From Nectonema munidae (taxonomy: Eukaryota; Nematomorpha; Nectonematoida; Nectonematidae), in assembly GCA_030549495.1 (NCBI GenBank), contig JAUIRK010000987.1:124001-188000 (forward strand): DNA of 64,000 nt, read 5' to 3'. Within the stretch, counting starts at the first letter, position 1. The number at the start of each line of letters is the position of its first letter. The translations under genes and the position numbers were made by a program. Shown piece after piece: positions 1-12,123 of this stretch. The notes below the pieces were generated by a model. It was not told where the DNA came from. It did not search any database and saw nothing but the letters and a program-made list of their open reading frames with translations.

Positions 1-476
1 TGACGATTCCAATATCTATTTCAGTTCAATTTTAAATATTTTAATAATGGTTAAAAATCTTACGGCATTGAAAATGCGTCAAAGCGATCACAATCTAATT
101 TTCTGCTTTTTGTAATAAAACATGCTAAATATTATAAGCTTATTCAAAAAAGAAAAATGCAAAAGAGTTTGTTCGCGTTTGTGGAGATTCATTTTTGTGT
201 TTTCTGTGTCAAAGAACACAATTTTCCACACCGCAAACTGTGCCATAAGGCACGTTTATATAAACCTGCCAGCTTACTCAGATTTTCATAGAAAAATTTA
301 CGATTCAAAAAATCATATTTATTAAGTTAGAGGTAGCAAATTAAAAGAATGCATTTAATTTAAAGCTTTACTGACATTTTTGTGAGAATTTGAATGAGCA
401 TTTTTGGTGAGAATTTGAACTTTAAAATGTTATTTGAGCGTGATTAATAAAATTTAATTAAAAAATGAATACTCAC

Positions 477-947
477 TTCCCCTGTTGCATTGAAACTATC
501 TTCGCTGTATAGAACAGAAAAGGAAGAAATGAAACTTTCATGAGAAGAGTTTAAGGATGACTTAGGCAAGGAAGTTGTGCGACTGCTTGCAGATCTGGAT
601 TTCATCGTGGATGGTGGTTGTTCAGAAGAAGGCAGATGTGTGGATAATGGAACGTTAGTATTTGAATAGGGAGAGGAAGAAAGTGGTGAATCGGTAGGCT
701 GAAATTCGAAACGATTTGGCAGGTATGCGTTAAAAGAATTTGGATGATGGCGAAAGTGAGTATCTACCATTTTTGATTCATGACCACCATCATCGTAATG
801 AGCATCATCATCAGCATATCGTAGGCGTTGTGAAGATAGCGCGTTGGCTTTCAAAAAGTTTTTGTCGAGTAGGCATTCTGATAAAGTGCATTCCTTATTA
901 CTACTCGAAATAACTTCAATTGCATTAGAAGGAGAGCAGGCTGACAT
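477..947 (-). CDS. Serine-rich disordered protein, probable first coding exon (unidentified)
   Basis: This minus-strand exon runs 157 codons from an ATG at 947 to a GTGAGT donor right after position 477, ending in phase 0. The protein is rich in Ser, Pro, Asn and His, with an acidic Asp/His patch near residues 45-60 and Ser/Thr-Pro sites around residues 80-120. No folded domain or membrane segment is visible, so it is probably disordered. An in-frame TGA lies 21 nt upstream of the ATG, just past a likely acceptor (TTTTGTAG, about 985-992), so a 5' UTR exon probably lies further upstream. Later exons fall off the left edge of the window. I do not recognise the family. Balanced codon use and the good donor argue for a real gene. 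Confidence 0.45.
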
Positions 948-3100
948 GGAGGCGACGAAACGCTTCAATCAAAGCTCTTAACTCTACAAAATGAAACATG
1001 AATCACTTAAAACGTGGCTCCCAAATTTTACGGTAAGTGGTCTTTTTGGTGGAACACTTATAATTAATCTACTACGTGGATTAAAAAGCCTGCTCTGAGA
1101 GAGTAGTGTTTCCTGTTGTGTCACAAATTGCTAAAATGCAGTAATAAATAGTGATCAAAACATTAACAAAATAGCACAATAAGCTTAATATTTAAAATAT
1201 GATGAAGTGGTTGGAAGAAATAATGATGAAAGATGTTTTTAACATAATAAACATGAATAAAGAAATAAAAAATTAGACTACATCAAACATTTTCAGAAAA
1301 TGGTATATGTAGATCAATGGTAATAGAGTCCACATTATTTCTCTCATCAGGGATAACATCAAAAGATGTACATTTACTAAATATGTTTCCATCCTTAAAT
1401 AGTAATTCTAGGATCGAGAAAAAGTATCAACTATTCGATTTTTCAGAAAGGTACCCAAACGATAAGAAAGTTTCTTCTTAGTTGCTCATGAATATTGCAA
1501 TAGTTGATCAGAGAAGCCACGAGTTGCTAATGTGAAATATTGATAGGAAATGAAAATGTTTTCCAATCGATGATGTAAATGATAAAAGTACAACGAATGG
1601 AAAAGATCTTGCATTCCACTTGGTTGGATCGACTTGGAACTTCGAATTGGTCTCAAAAGATGCGCATTTTCATGAAATAGACACCCAATGGGTTTGATGC
1701 AGGGATACTGGCGAGCAAAGTTTTTTTCCTTTACCTACCACAGTTCCAAAAAGATAATGTAAGAATCAACAATGAAAAAAATGATCCAGTAAAATCAAGG
1801 TCTACTCAATTTCGTCATAGCCCATTGGGTAGCGTTCACAAATGATGTCAACCAATTTTTCGTTATCTTTCGAAACCCCCTCTTGCCAACTTTTTACTAT
1901 ATCTTCTCTTATTAAATATTACATATTGTCAACATTTTATCACCCAAACCTCCTCCACTTTTGGTTTACATCTTTTGTGAACGATCTCTTGGTTGTGGTA
2001 TAAGCGGGATAACTGGTGGCATAAGCGAATATACGTGTACACATTTTTTAGTTAATCTTTATGAACGTTTTAAAATTCGCACACTTTGTCACAGCGGTTC
2101 TCAAACTTCTCCATCCCATTACTCAAAGTTCAATTATGGTAAAGTCACTTATCCCCAGCTCTTTTTTAAATAATAATTTGTCAATAATTAAACAATTTGT
2201 TTAATAATAAAATAACAAAAATGATATAAAATAATAATAAAAAAAATACATGGAATTTCGGAACGCTTAATATGTCTACTCATGGGTTTATCTTAATACC
2301 GAAAAACACAACGAAATATACCAAAATACTCATCTGGGAAACACCAAAGTAGTTAAAATGATTAAAAATAGTTAATATTTTAAAATTAAATTTTTGAAAG
2401 AAAAGATTAAAATGAGTTTCGAAGTGAGCAATGATTTGTAAAAATTGAAAATTCTTTTATAATCTAGTATTAACTTGTTTATCTCTTTCCGAGAGATACT
2501 CTCTCGATTCATGCGTGCAAGAGAAAAAGAAAGCAAAGCTATCAAATCAAGCAGTGCTGAAAATAAACGACTATACAAGAAATTGCACTTTTAAAACTTT
2601 CATTTTGTAGGGTGTAAGGATGAACAAATATAGCATGAACAAACTAGTGTCCTCAAGACAAAATTAGGTCAAGATGGGTTTGAGGTCCGTATCAAAGCCC
2701 GAAAGTCGGCTCATGGATACAAACCAGTAGTGTAGCTTTATAAAAGTTTATGACAAGACCAGACATAAAGATAAATAAAAAAGGATTCATGAATGAACAA
2801 AACTGCATAGAGGAAAACAAAAATTAATTCACAGGACAACATTTAAAAAAAAATTTTTTGCTGATTTTGTTTTAAGACTTGATTTTATACAATTTTAACA
2901 TGCTGATTAAAATTGAATTCATTTTTTCATATCACACCAAGTTTTTTCTCTAAAAGCAAAATTCAGTTTGGTCTATTTTGTGAACTAAATTAAAAATAAT
3001 TATAAATATATACATTTATTACCTATTTTTTAAGATTAAATTTTAGTGTTTTATTATAATATGGCCATAAGAAGAAAGTGTTTGAATCCCATCTCAAAGA
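948..3100. other. AT-rich intergenic or intronic stretch, no supported gene
   Basis: No convincing coding or RNA gene was seen. A short segment near 1828-1870 (GCGTTCACAAATGATGTC) resembles the terminal repeat of the palindromic MITE at 28509-28651 and may be a decayed copy. Confidence 0.3.
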
Positions 3101-3261
3101 ATGGCAATTAATGAATTTATTAAAAAAGCTTATTTTGCCTACTTTAAAATCAAATTAGGAGATCAAGAGTTTTCATCGGTTCCGCATACTGTTTGCAAAC
3201 CGTGTATGGAAAATCTCCGTCAATGGACAAAAGGCACAAGAAAAAGTTTGTCTTTTGGAAT
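3101..3261 (+). pseudogene. Left piece of an uncharacterised multicopy, mobile-type gene family
   Basis: The open frame carries a Cys-containing motif (VCKPCMENLRQW) followed by a KSLSFG stretch. I recognise this from a widespread multicopy arthropod protein family of unknown biochemical role that usually sits in repeats. The piece is cut at 3261 by the hAT element starting at 3262, and more of the same family appears at 5060-5954. The family assignment is from memory of its conserved motifs. No function is claimed. Confidence 0.45.
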
Positions 3262-5059
3262 CAGTGGGGGTTTTAAAGGGGGCAAGGGGGGTCAAGCCCC
3301 CCCCCCCAAAAAAAATTTAAGCTGGCCCCTATTCCCCCCCCCCCCCCTCTTCCCTCGTTTTAATACCATCAATATTCCGCTTGTTTTTCAATATCTTGCA
3401 TTTAGCATACTATGTTAAATGATTACTTCCTTTTTTTCCTTATGTTTATCATGATTGTAATGTTATAACACATATTGTATTGTATCACTAACAGCACATA
3501 GTACAATATGCAGACTATATGAATTTGTGTACGTAGATTACATACTTCAAAATGTGTGTTTCGCTTTTTATCAAACACATATATCTTCATCACAACTTTA
3601 TACAAGATACATTTCATTCTACTATATGTGTACGGTGTATAATATTTTTGCCTGTTATTTTAGTTTGTTGCAAAAACTGTTATTTTTGATATTTTATCAA
3701 AACTTGCATACGAGTTAGATTAGATGAGATTGGATGACATAATTTATATAATGATAAATTTGAAGAAGGGGCTCTATATTTTTATATCAAATCCTGTTGT
3801 ACATGCCAAGTTTCATTGTATTCAAAAAGAGATGTATCCGCAAAAAAAAATAAAAGAACTGCAGCATTTAAGTGATACCAGATGGTGGTCTCGAGCCACG
3901 TCTTGTAAAAACGCACTAGAGTGTTTAGATTGCATAATGAGGCTTTTGGACGAGATTTCTACAGACGATACTGGGGCTCGTGCTGTTACTGCCCGCGGTT
4001 TGATTGCTCAAATTAATTTTGAATTTGTTTACTTATTGACTTTTTTTCTGATATTCTTGAACGTATTCAAAAAGTATCCGAACAATTACAATCTAAGCAA
4101 GCACATCTCGGAAAAGCTATTAACTTAATTCAATGTCTTCGTCAAACGTTCATCGATTTGAAAACGTCAGATTTGAATTTTGATTATAACGATAAAGTGA
4201 TAAAAACGTGTAAATTGTGCAAAATCAATTTACTAAAAACACAAAAACGTATAAGTGTGAAAAGCTATGATGATTTTATTTTGTCAGAAACTACTGGACA
4301 AAGGTTTTATTCTCAAAGTAATTCTATTGAAGTTATTAATAAAATTCTTGATAGCTTAATAAATGAATTGGATCGGCGATATTCTGAAAAATCTACGCAC
4401 ATTTTTAATGGCATTTCAGCTTTTTGTCCAGAAAGTGAAAATTTTTTATGTCAAGAACATTTAAAAATGCTTGCAACCACTTATTCTGTAAATGTTGATG
4501 ACTTGCATCATGAAATTGCCTTGATAAAAAAAGTCTTGAAAAAAGAGTTAAAATCACCATCTTCTCTGCTGAATTTCCTCTCATTTGTTTCTCCATATAA
4601 AGCTGCATTTGATTGCTTGCATAGATTACTTACTGCTCATAGCAGTAACTTTACCTGTTACAAGTGCTTCATGTGAAAGAAGTTTTTCAAAAATGAAACT
4701 GGTTAAAACTTTTTTAAGGAATTCAATGACAAGTGAAAGATTGAGTGATATTGCGTTACTTTCCATTGAAACGTCCTATGTTGAAAAATTGACGAGTTTG
4801 ATGGTCGACATGACAATCGTCGAATAAAACTCCATTAAATATTTTTGAATTTTTTATAAATTTGTTTTTGTACTGCTACAATTATTGAAATTATAAATAT
4901 GTAGGATTTAGAGGTTTTTAAATTGAAAAATATCCAGAAAGTTTCAAAAAATAAAAAAATGTGTTAGAAAAAAACTTATTATGAAATTTTTAACTTATAA
5001 ACTACGCCCCTATTTGCCCCCCCCCCCCCCCCATTTATGAAAGTCTAGAACCGCCACTG
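3262..5059 (+). mobile_element. hAT DNA transposon with 8-bp target duplication
   Basis: The element starts CAGTGGGGGTT and ends AACCGCCACTG, giving imperfect terminal inverted repeats of the hAT type. It is flanked by identical 8-bp copies of TTTGGAAT (3254-3261 and 5060-5067), the size expected for hAT. Both ends carry poly-C runs (about 3298-3307, 3337-3347 and 5019-5032). Inside are fragments of a ZMYM1-like hAT transposase. At 1.8 kb it is shorter than an autonomous copy and lacks the N-terminal zinc finger and the first half of the catalytic region, so it is an internally deleted, non-autonomous copy. It sits inside another multicopy family. Confidence 0.85.
3810..4827 (+). pseudogene. 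hAT transposase fragments (ZMYM1-like)
   Basis: Three overlapping open frames carry successive pieces of a hAT transposase. The motif LSDTRWWSRA lies near 3865-3900. A middle segment (4158-4676) contains RRYSEKS and a Cys-containing loop. The C-terminal dimerisation region (4640-4827) contains SCERSFSKMK and the trailing ERLSDIALLS. The frame changes twice (near 4060-4150 and 4600-4650), so no intact enzyme is encoded. The C-terminal motif is diagnostic for the superfamily. The closest group appears to be ZMYM1/P52rIPK-like hATs. Confidence 0.8.
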
Positions 5060-5954
5060 TTTGGAATTCCAATGGTTTGGCGTGAACTAAAAGACCATAT
5101 TCAAAATTGATACTTTTGTCTCACAAAAACTTTGGGTTTCAATAAGAAAAACAAAGAAGGCATTATTAATCCGAACTTACCTTCAGCAATTCGTCCTATC
5201 AAACATTCAGATGAAGTTCCTGTTCCTACTTTCGGAGGCTTACCATCATCAGATTGTGAAATTGATGCGGTCTGATGCAAGTGATAACGATGAAGAATTT
5301 CAGGTTGATTTTTCCGATCAAAATAAACTATTCAAGCAATCAGAATTGAATGGAGACTTTTTATTAACAGTTCCAGGAAAAGTTTGAAATGTGTATTGCT
5401 TCATAACAAAAATATTTTCAGTGGAATACCTATTGGTTATTCAGCCAGTTGGGAGAGTTATGGTAATATTAAAATTTTTTTTAGAACTGTTGAAATATGA
5501 AGAACAACAATGGTCAATATGTGTAGACCTCAAAATGTTAAATTTTTTATTAGGCCAACAAAGTGGTTATACAAAGTACCCGTGCTTTTTATGCTTATGG
5601 AATAGTCGTGCCAAAGAAAAACATTATACTCAAGAACATTGGCCTAGAAGAGAAGAGATTACAATTGGATAAAAAAGAGAAAATTATTTTCCCTCCTCTT
5701 CATATAAAACTTGGGCTTATAAAAGAATTTGTAAAAGCTTTAGATAAAAAAGAGGGTTGCTTTCAATTTATATGCATTTAAGTTATGAAAAAATAAAAGT
5801 TGGTGTTTTTGATGGAACGCACATAAGAAAACTTTTGAAAAGCAATGGTTTTATGGACACAATGAATGTGAATGAAAAGAAAGCATGGAAGGCATTTGTA
5901 GCTCTTGTTGATGGTTTTTTAGGAAATAGAAAAGATGAAAAGTATGTAACTTAA
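5060..5954 (+). pseudogene. Right pieces of the uncharacterised multicopy gene family
   Basis: Several short plus-strand frames carry conserved pieces of the same family as 3101-3261. These are MVWRELKDH just after the hAT insertion, NFLLGQQSGYTKYPCFLCLW near 5535-5590, PPLHIKLGLIKEFVKALDKK near 5690-5750, and a VFDGTHIRKLL segment near 5795-5850. The pieces fall in different frames with stops between them, so the copy is dead. The family is often found repeated in arthropod genomes. Whether it is a transposon gene or a passenger is unknown. Confidence 0.5.
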
Positions 5955-7080
5955 AAATAAAGATAAAATAAATATATAAAATTATGTGTTTATTCGATTA
6001 CATTCTGGTTGAATGACATAGCAATCTATTATTTATTAATTTAGATTTAAATAATCTGAAAAAATCGTGTAGGTTATTTTCTAAAAAAAGACTACTATTT
6101 TTATTCCAATAGGTAAAAAAGATTGTTTAGATTTTCTTAATTGGTAAGAAAGAAGCCCTAAAATGTAAATGTTTCTAGTAGAAATTAACCTTTCTAGTAG
6201 ATGTACATATACATCGCCGTTTACTTAGCCTAGCGTAATTCATATGTCTCTCCACCTTTTGGTGTTTCCGAGATGAATATTTACGTGTGTATTTATGTAT
6301 ATTTTGGTTTATTTCGGTATACAACCACCCCTCATTATCCTCAAAATTACGTACATGTGGTAATTTAACATGACTTTGGGAACCCCAATAGCACGGTACT
6401 ATCCGTGCATCGATAAAAAGCCAATTGCATAGAAAAGACGTTTATGATGCACGGATGGTTCAACATTACCAGCATAATATATATGAAATATGCATACCGC
6501 CATGTAATAAGCTAGGGCACTTGGGCCGGGCCATTCCATCTAAATTACCAGACCAAACATCTAAAAAACTTCCATTACTCTTAAGTTACGGTTTCCAGTT
6601 TATGTTCATATAGGATTGCGAGGTTTTTACACTGTCAAACCTGGAGAAAAATATTGTTGAGTTGCATTTCTTACAAAAATAAATAATGCTTGTTTATCTC
6701 AACAGTACGGTCTTTTAAAAAAACATCTTTGAAACCCATCCTCTTAATTTACTTAAAAAATTTCCTAAAAAAACTATTAAGTCCAAAAATTATGTCATTG
6801 TTAATAATTCCATGAGTTGAAGATCGAAAGAACTTAGTTTTTAATCTATTCACATAATACCGATCTATATAATACTTGTCTACATAGACAATGATTTTAA
6901 GACAGCTAAGATTATATCTTTCAAAAGATCTCAGCTACTAAAAAATAAAAAATAATTTTTGAATAATAAGTCTAGAGTGCTACTATAACCAAAATGTGTA
7001 TCCTATCTTCAACAATTATTTGTTGACAATGTAATTATTTTTTAAGAAAAGTAACTTCCACCCTTTAAAATGTTCAAAGC
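5955..7080. other. AT-rich stretch without genes
   Basis: No coding signal is supported. The only structured feature is the hairpin at 6398-6459. Confidence 0.3.
6398..6459 (+). other. Near-perfect hairpin, small-RNA precursor-like or micro-palindrome
   Basis: The arm 6398-6417 pairs with 6441-6459 through about 19 base pairs with one bulge and one G-T pair, across a 23-nt loop. The motif GCACGG/CCGTGC occurs three times (6391-6396, 6403-6408 and 6449-6454), so an alternative short hairpin is possible. The shape fits a pre-miRNA or a residual MITE tip. There is no expression evidence. Confidence 0.3.
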
Positions 7081-7565
7081 GAATTTTATACTAAAGTTGT
7101 AATTGGTGAAACAACCCTGGCAAAATTTTTGCTAGTAAAAGGAATTCTCACACAAAAAGATGAGTGAAATAAATGCAGTGGACCACTAAATCTTACTACA
7201 AAGAAAGTGCGTGGAAAGGAGTATCCTGCTTCGATTGGAAGTGTAAAAGGAAAGGCGGTCAAGGTAACATGGTTAGGGCAAAATAAAAGTTTTTTACTAC
7301 ACAGATGTGAATAGCAAGCATAATGCCAAATTTCGTTTGTGTTCGATTCTGGAAATTTTATTTCTCTGGTCTGTGAAAAAAGCATTTGCGAAATGTAACT
7401 AAAAATACCAGTATATCTTTGAACACGGTGCTACACTTAGTCATTCATTTATAGTTTCTACTTTCTATGAATTGTCACGTTGAAATGCATGTTACAAAAA
7501 TGACAGCCAGTGAAAATGATGAATAAAGGTTTGCTCGCAGGAGACAGTATAATAGAGGTCATATT

Positions 7566-7808
7566 TTGGAGGGTGAAACAGTACCAGAAGAATTCTATGA
7601 GAATTATTTTATAAATAAGCCAAATCACGGACGACACGTTGATGGCTCGCGAGTCATCAGACTATGCCGTAAAAATTATCCGTGCTATTTTTACCTATTG
7701 CGAGGCAATGCTGCATTCTACGTAGATCCAAGAACTCGAATTAACACTCAGCAGGTCGAACGAACATGGTTGCAGAGTAAAATTAAAATTGGGAAGAAAG
7801 CAAGTTGA
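7566..7808 (+). pseudogene. Merlin/IS1595-like transposase fragment
   Basis: The open frame ends with VDPRTRINTQQVERTW followed by a basic tail. This matches the end of the DDE domain in Merlin and ISXO2/IS1595-type transposases, where a V-D-P, T-Q-x-V/I-E-x-x-W pattern carries the last catalytic acid. Only the C-terminal third is visible, and no terminal repeats were found around it. The reading is by motif only. The glutamate in VERTW would be the third catalytic residue. Confidence 0.55.
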
Positions 7809-8504
7809 GTACCAGTGCAAAAGCGACATCTTCAAAAGCACCTGGACAAAGTATGTTGGCAGGCTAAGGGATGCGCAAGTTCAAATCTTTTCGTTCATAT
7901 CTTGCAATATATCAAAGAGAAATTTTCAGGGTGAATGTCATTAATATTTTTTACTTAAATAGAACTTTTTCTTAATTGAAGTAAAAAAACTCAATCTAAA
8001 CATAATACGGAAATTGTAATTCTTGAAACACAGTTACAATAGTTTCAGAAAGCAAAATCTTAAAGAAGTATTCGTCAGTAGTAAAGAAGAAAATTTAGAT
8101 GGCTTGTGAAATAAAGAGGGTTGTGGAGTGGGTGTATTTGGATATTTTAAAGAGATAGTATTCGGAGTCGGTATTTAATAAAATGATTCGTATAAATCCT
8201 CCGGGATTCCATCGATAACCGACGACAAAACCGCGATAATTCAGGAAAACCGAGATATCTGACAAAACTATAAAATTATCAAGTTTTTAAGTATTTGTAG
8301 TTGTATTTTTAGGTTCTTAGAGTGAGAATCGTAGTCGAATTTTTGTAGGTACTGGAAGTCAAAGTCCGAGTTGGATATTAACAAAAAACAAGGATAAATT
8401 AAATTTATCAATTGGTAAATTTTTTTCATGCAAAATGTGACACTGGTGTCCCAGACAAAAAAATGCGGTGAAAAAAATTTAAAAATTTTTTTGTGTTGGG
8501 GGTT

Positions 8505-8698
8505 GTTTTTTTTTTCACACAATTTTTTTTTTTTTTTATATTTTTATATATAAAAAATTTTTTTTTTCTTTTTTTTTTTGATGAAGTTGTAGAAAAAAAA
8601 AAAATTTCTCCCTGTTTTTTTTTATTTTTTTTTTTTTAAATAAAATTTAATTTAAAAAAAAAATTTTTTTTTAAAAAATTTGTTATTTTTTATATAAA

Positions 8699-8738
<40 letters not shown>

Positions 8739-9010
8739 GTTTTGTTTTTTTTTGTTTTTCCTTGAAAAAAAAAAAAAAATTATAATTTTTGATAAAAAAA
8801 AAAAAAAAAAAAAATTTTATTTTTTTTTTTTTATAATAATATTAATAATTTTTATTAATAAAAAAAAAAATAAATTTTTTATTGTGATAGAAAAAAAAAA
8901 AGGGGAGGGAAAATATTTATATATTTTTTTTTTAAAAAAAAAAAAAAAAATATTTTTTTTTTTTTTTATTAATTATTTTAGTAAGAAAAAAAAAAGGAAA
9001 GAAGCTGTAT
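8505..9010. repeat. Homopolymer-rich A/T tract, nearly free of G and C
   Basis: About 500 bp consist almost entirely of runs of A and T (8-35 nt) with only scattered G and C. It begins just after ordinary sequence and ends abruptly in ordinary piggyBac-adjacent sequence. The pattern resembles the G/C-depleted centre of the satellite at 45.5-49.5 kb and could be poorly corrected long-read consensus, but a genuine low-complexity tract cannot be excluded. Confidence 0.7.
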
Positions 9011-9184
9011 TATTTATTTTTTTTATCCTCACCAATAAATAGTTTCCTTTCGTTCTTGATTTTATGTCTCTGAAACGTAAAATTTATCATAATGAAAGAG
9101 AATCGGTAATTAATGAACATGACATGACAGAATTGATATATGGTAAAAATTAGGATGATGAGTTTTAAAGTTGGATAATGATGA

Positions 9185-10345
9185 TATGCAAGATGTAGTT
9201 CGGTAAAAATATCCGCTTTTCTTTCACAAGATGTAGAACAAGAAGAAAGTTTTAGTTTTGAATGGACTAAAAAAATACACGAGGCATATATTCAACTTGT
9301 AAAAAATCCTCTCGAATATGGTGAGTTTTACCATCATTTTTTGGACTAGTTGGTTTTTCTAGTATGGAAAAAGAATTTCGTGTTTCAAGGAAGTCACAAA
9401 GTTTGATAAAAGGTATAATTTTAGTGGAATCTCAAAGTTATGCTCAACAAAAAGGCAACATCTTAACTGATGAGCATGTAATCTCTTCTTTTATTGGAGT
9501 GAACCTTGTGTTCGGCTACCATAGGCTTCTAACCATAAGAAGCTATTGGTACAAAAATAAAAGCTTGGATGTAAGTTTTATGTCAAATATTATGGCATAC
9601 AATACATTTACAAAAATTTAATGAAAATTGCATTTTAACGATAATAATAAAGTAGATGGTGATAGAGCTTATAAAGTAAGACCACTTTTTAAACATTACA
9701 ATGCAGCTTTTCGAAATATATTTTATCCTGGAAAAAATGATTCAGTTGATAAAAGGATGATAAAATTTAAAGGTAAAAATAATATGAAGCAGCATTTTAA
9801 GGCAAACCTCATTAAGTGGAGTTTCAAATGTTGGGTTAGAGCTGGTGTTTCGGGGTACCAGAGTAAACCATACGTTGGTAGAGAGAAGGATACCAAGCAT
9901 CTTTCGAAGAGAATGTTGTAATGGAGTAGTCTAACAAAAATTTCCACACTGGCTGTCATTTATATTTTGATAACTATTTTTCGCCTGTGAAACTTATAAA
10001 AATATTGGATGATAAAGGTGTTATAGCAACTGGCATGATACGTACAAATAGAAAATTACTACCTGACTCCTTAAAAAATGACAAGGATATGAAAAAGGGT
10101 GAAGCTGTTTGTCATCAAACAACGAACAGTAAGATTAATGTTTGCAAGTGGTTTGATACCAGTGCAATAACTAATATCAAACTTCATCAAGACAACAGGT
10201 ATGAAGCTACGGAAAAAAAGAAAGCGTGGGGAAAGATATGGCTTCATTCAAACAATACTTACAATGATAGCAAATTATAATAGTTTCATGGGAGGCGTGG
10301 ATTTATCAAATCAATATAAAAGCTACAATATCCACATATAAGTAC
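9185..10345 (+). pseudogene. piggyBac transposase remnant
   Basis: Successive plus-strand frames match a piggyBac (PGBD-type) transposase in order. The segment HFNDNNKVDGDRAYKVRPL near 9630-9690 is followed by PGKNDSVDKRMIKFKGKNN with the first catalytic Asp region. Next comes IKWSFKCWVRA, then DDKGVIATGMIRTNRKLLP near 10005-10060. MGGVDLSNQYKSYN near 10290-10330 carries the last catalytic Asp. Stops and frame changes separate the pieces. Terminal TTAA-flanked repeats were not identified. The A/T homopolymer tract lies immediately upstream, where the N-terminus would be. Confidence 0.75.
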
Positions 10346-10882
10346 TATATGAGATTTTTTTCGATTTATTTGAAAAATCGCTCATAAATTCTTATTTGAT
10401 TTTCAAAAAGTTGAATACTAATTATTGTCAATCTTTTATAGAGTTCAAACTTTATACCAATCATTTTTGCACCAAAACAAAAAAAGAAAGCAGAACATTT
10501 ATTTTCATGGAATCTGAGAAAAGTTTTTTTGCATTCAAAAAAATCGAAATAATTTTTTGGATTTTAATCTTAAATTTTAATTTTTAATATCTTTTTTAAA
10601 GATTAATTTTTTTCTTTTATTTTTTCATAGAAGTTTTTCATAATTCGGAAGCAGATTGAAAACAGGTGTCCTATTTGATACTTTTGTATATAAACAAGTT
10701 TGAAGAGTAGTGAAAATTTTTCACATTATCGATATGATACAATTGACCTTTACACTTGATTAAAATATTCAAGTATGTTAGTTGAAAAATTTCAGTTTGA
10801 AATGATAGGAAATTTTGCACCAAAAGTACTAGATTAGCAATAGGTATGGCATTTTAGCTAATAAATTTTAATCATAACTTAC

Positions 10883-12123
10883 CAGGCCCGGATTAACCTA
10901 GTGGCTGAAGTGGCTTATGCGACGGGCCCCGCATTTTGAGGGGCCCCGCAAGCAGCTTTGATTTTTAATAAAGCATATAGCAATTATATTGAATATATAA
11001 TACATAATATTGATTTAAATATAACAAAGATAATAAAGAAGAGAAGTTTGATTGATTGTTCAAAAATTGTCAAAGAGCTTCAAAATAGAATGACGTAATT
11101 TTTGTCTTTTCATTTTCTTCTCTCTTCAAGTTTATTCCTGTCTGACATTATCTTTTTAACATTATCTTTATCTGTGATTTGCAACTTTTGAATTTTGTAA
11201 GTGTTTCTTTGTTTGTTTATACAAGGGGCATGGACGTCCACAAAAAAATGTAGGGAGGGGCAAACTTTTTTTTTCAAATATAAAAATAATGTAATAATCT
11301 ATAATCTATATTGACATGCAATTTTGAAAAGGCTAAAATAGGCCTTCAAGCATGAAGAAAAAAAGTATTTTTGGACGAATGAGGGGCAAACTTTTTTAGG
11401 GGGCTTTGCCCTTCTCGTCCTTCTGGGTTTACGGCCCTGCTCCCAGATATCTATATAAAATGTATTAATTAGATCATATTTTTTTTGTTTATTTTCTTGA
11501 TACTAATGCATCTTATTTGAAAAATTTTTACATTTTTCCAGAGGAAGGCAAATGCCTATTTTGCCACCCTCTTTGCGGACGCCTGTGACTAAGCTTTAAT
11601 GTCTGATACTCGATGGTCGGCACGCGCAGATGCTGCAAAAGCTCTGTTTATAGGCTACAACGAAATTAACGCTGTTCTAGAGGAAATTGCTGATAATGGT
11701 GAAGAGAAAGCTGATATCCGGAATGAAGTCAGATGACTAGCTACCTACATGAATCGTTTGGAATCTGGAATTCTTTCTATTTTCTGGCACCACATCCTAC
11801 ACCGCTTCCAAGCAAGCACCGAAGTTTTGGAATCAGCTGATCAAGACATTAATTCAGCTGTTCATATTTATGAATCGCTTATTGAGTATATTAACAAGCT
11901 TCGAGAAAGATTTGAAGAATTTGAAAAAAAAGGAAAAGTTATTAGTAAATGTGAACACTATCTGAGCGAAGTAAGAAGGGTACGTACAAGAAATCGCCGT
12001 TATGATCAACTTGGATCAGAGCCGGAAATGAAACAGACTCCAAGCAGCGCATTTCGTACAGGCACGTTTCTTGTGATAATCGACAATTTACATGCTGAAT
12101 TACAAAAATATAAATTTATTTAA
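10883..12123 (+). mobile_element. hAT element remnant (ZMYM1-like) with left terminal repeat
   Basis: A typical hAT terminus, CAGGCCCGGATTAAC, begins at 10883 and is followed by GC-rich subterminal sequence (GGGCCCCGCA repeated). From about 11597 the sequence encodes MSDTRWSARADAAKALF, and 11749-12123 is an open frame that continues through the ELEEK-like helix region to FLVIIDNLHAELQ. This is the ZMYM1-like hAT order. A stop lies between the two pieces near 11735. The C-terminal dimerisation domain and right terminal repeat are absent, so the copy is truncated. Confidence 0.7.
11222..11446. mobile_element. Candidate short inverted-repeat element nested in the hAT remnant
   Basis: The start (CAAGGGGCATGGACGTCC) and end (TTTACGGCCCTG) are roughly inverted, and the interior carries GGGGCAAACTTTTTT near both ends. 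No target duplication is evident, so the boundaries are tentative. Confidence 0.3.

Noticed and set aside
8752-9042. 96-codon Lys/Phe-rich frame
   Set aside because: It comes from A/T homopolymers in a suspect low-complexity tract.
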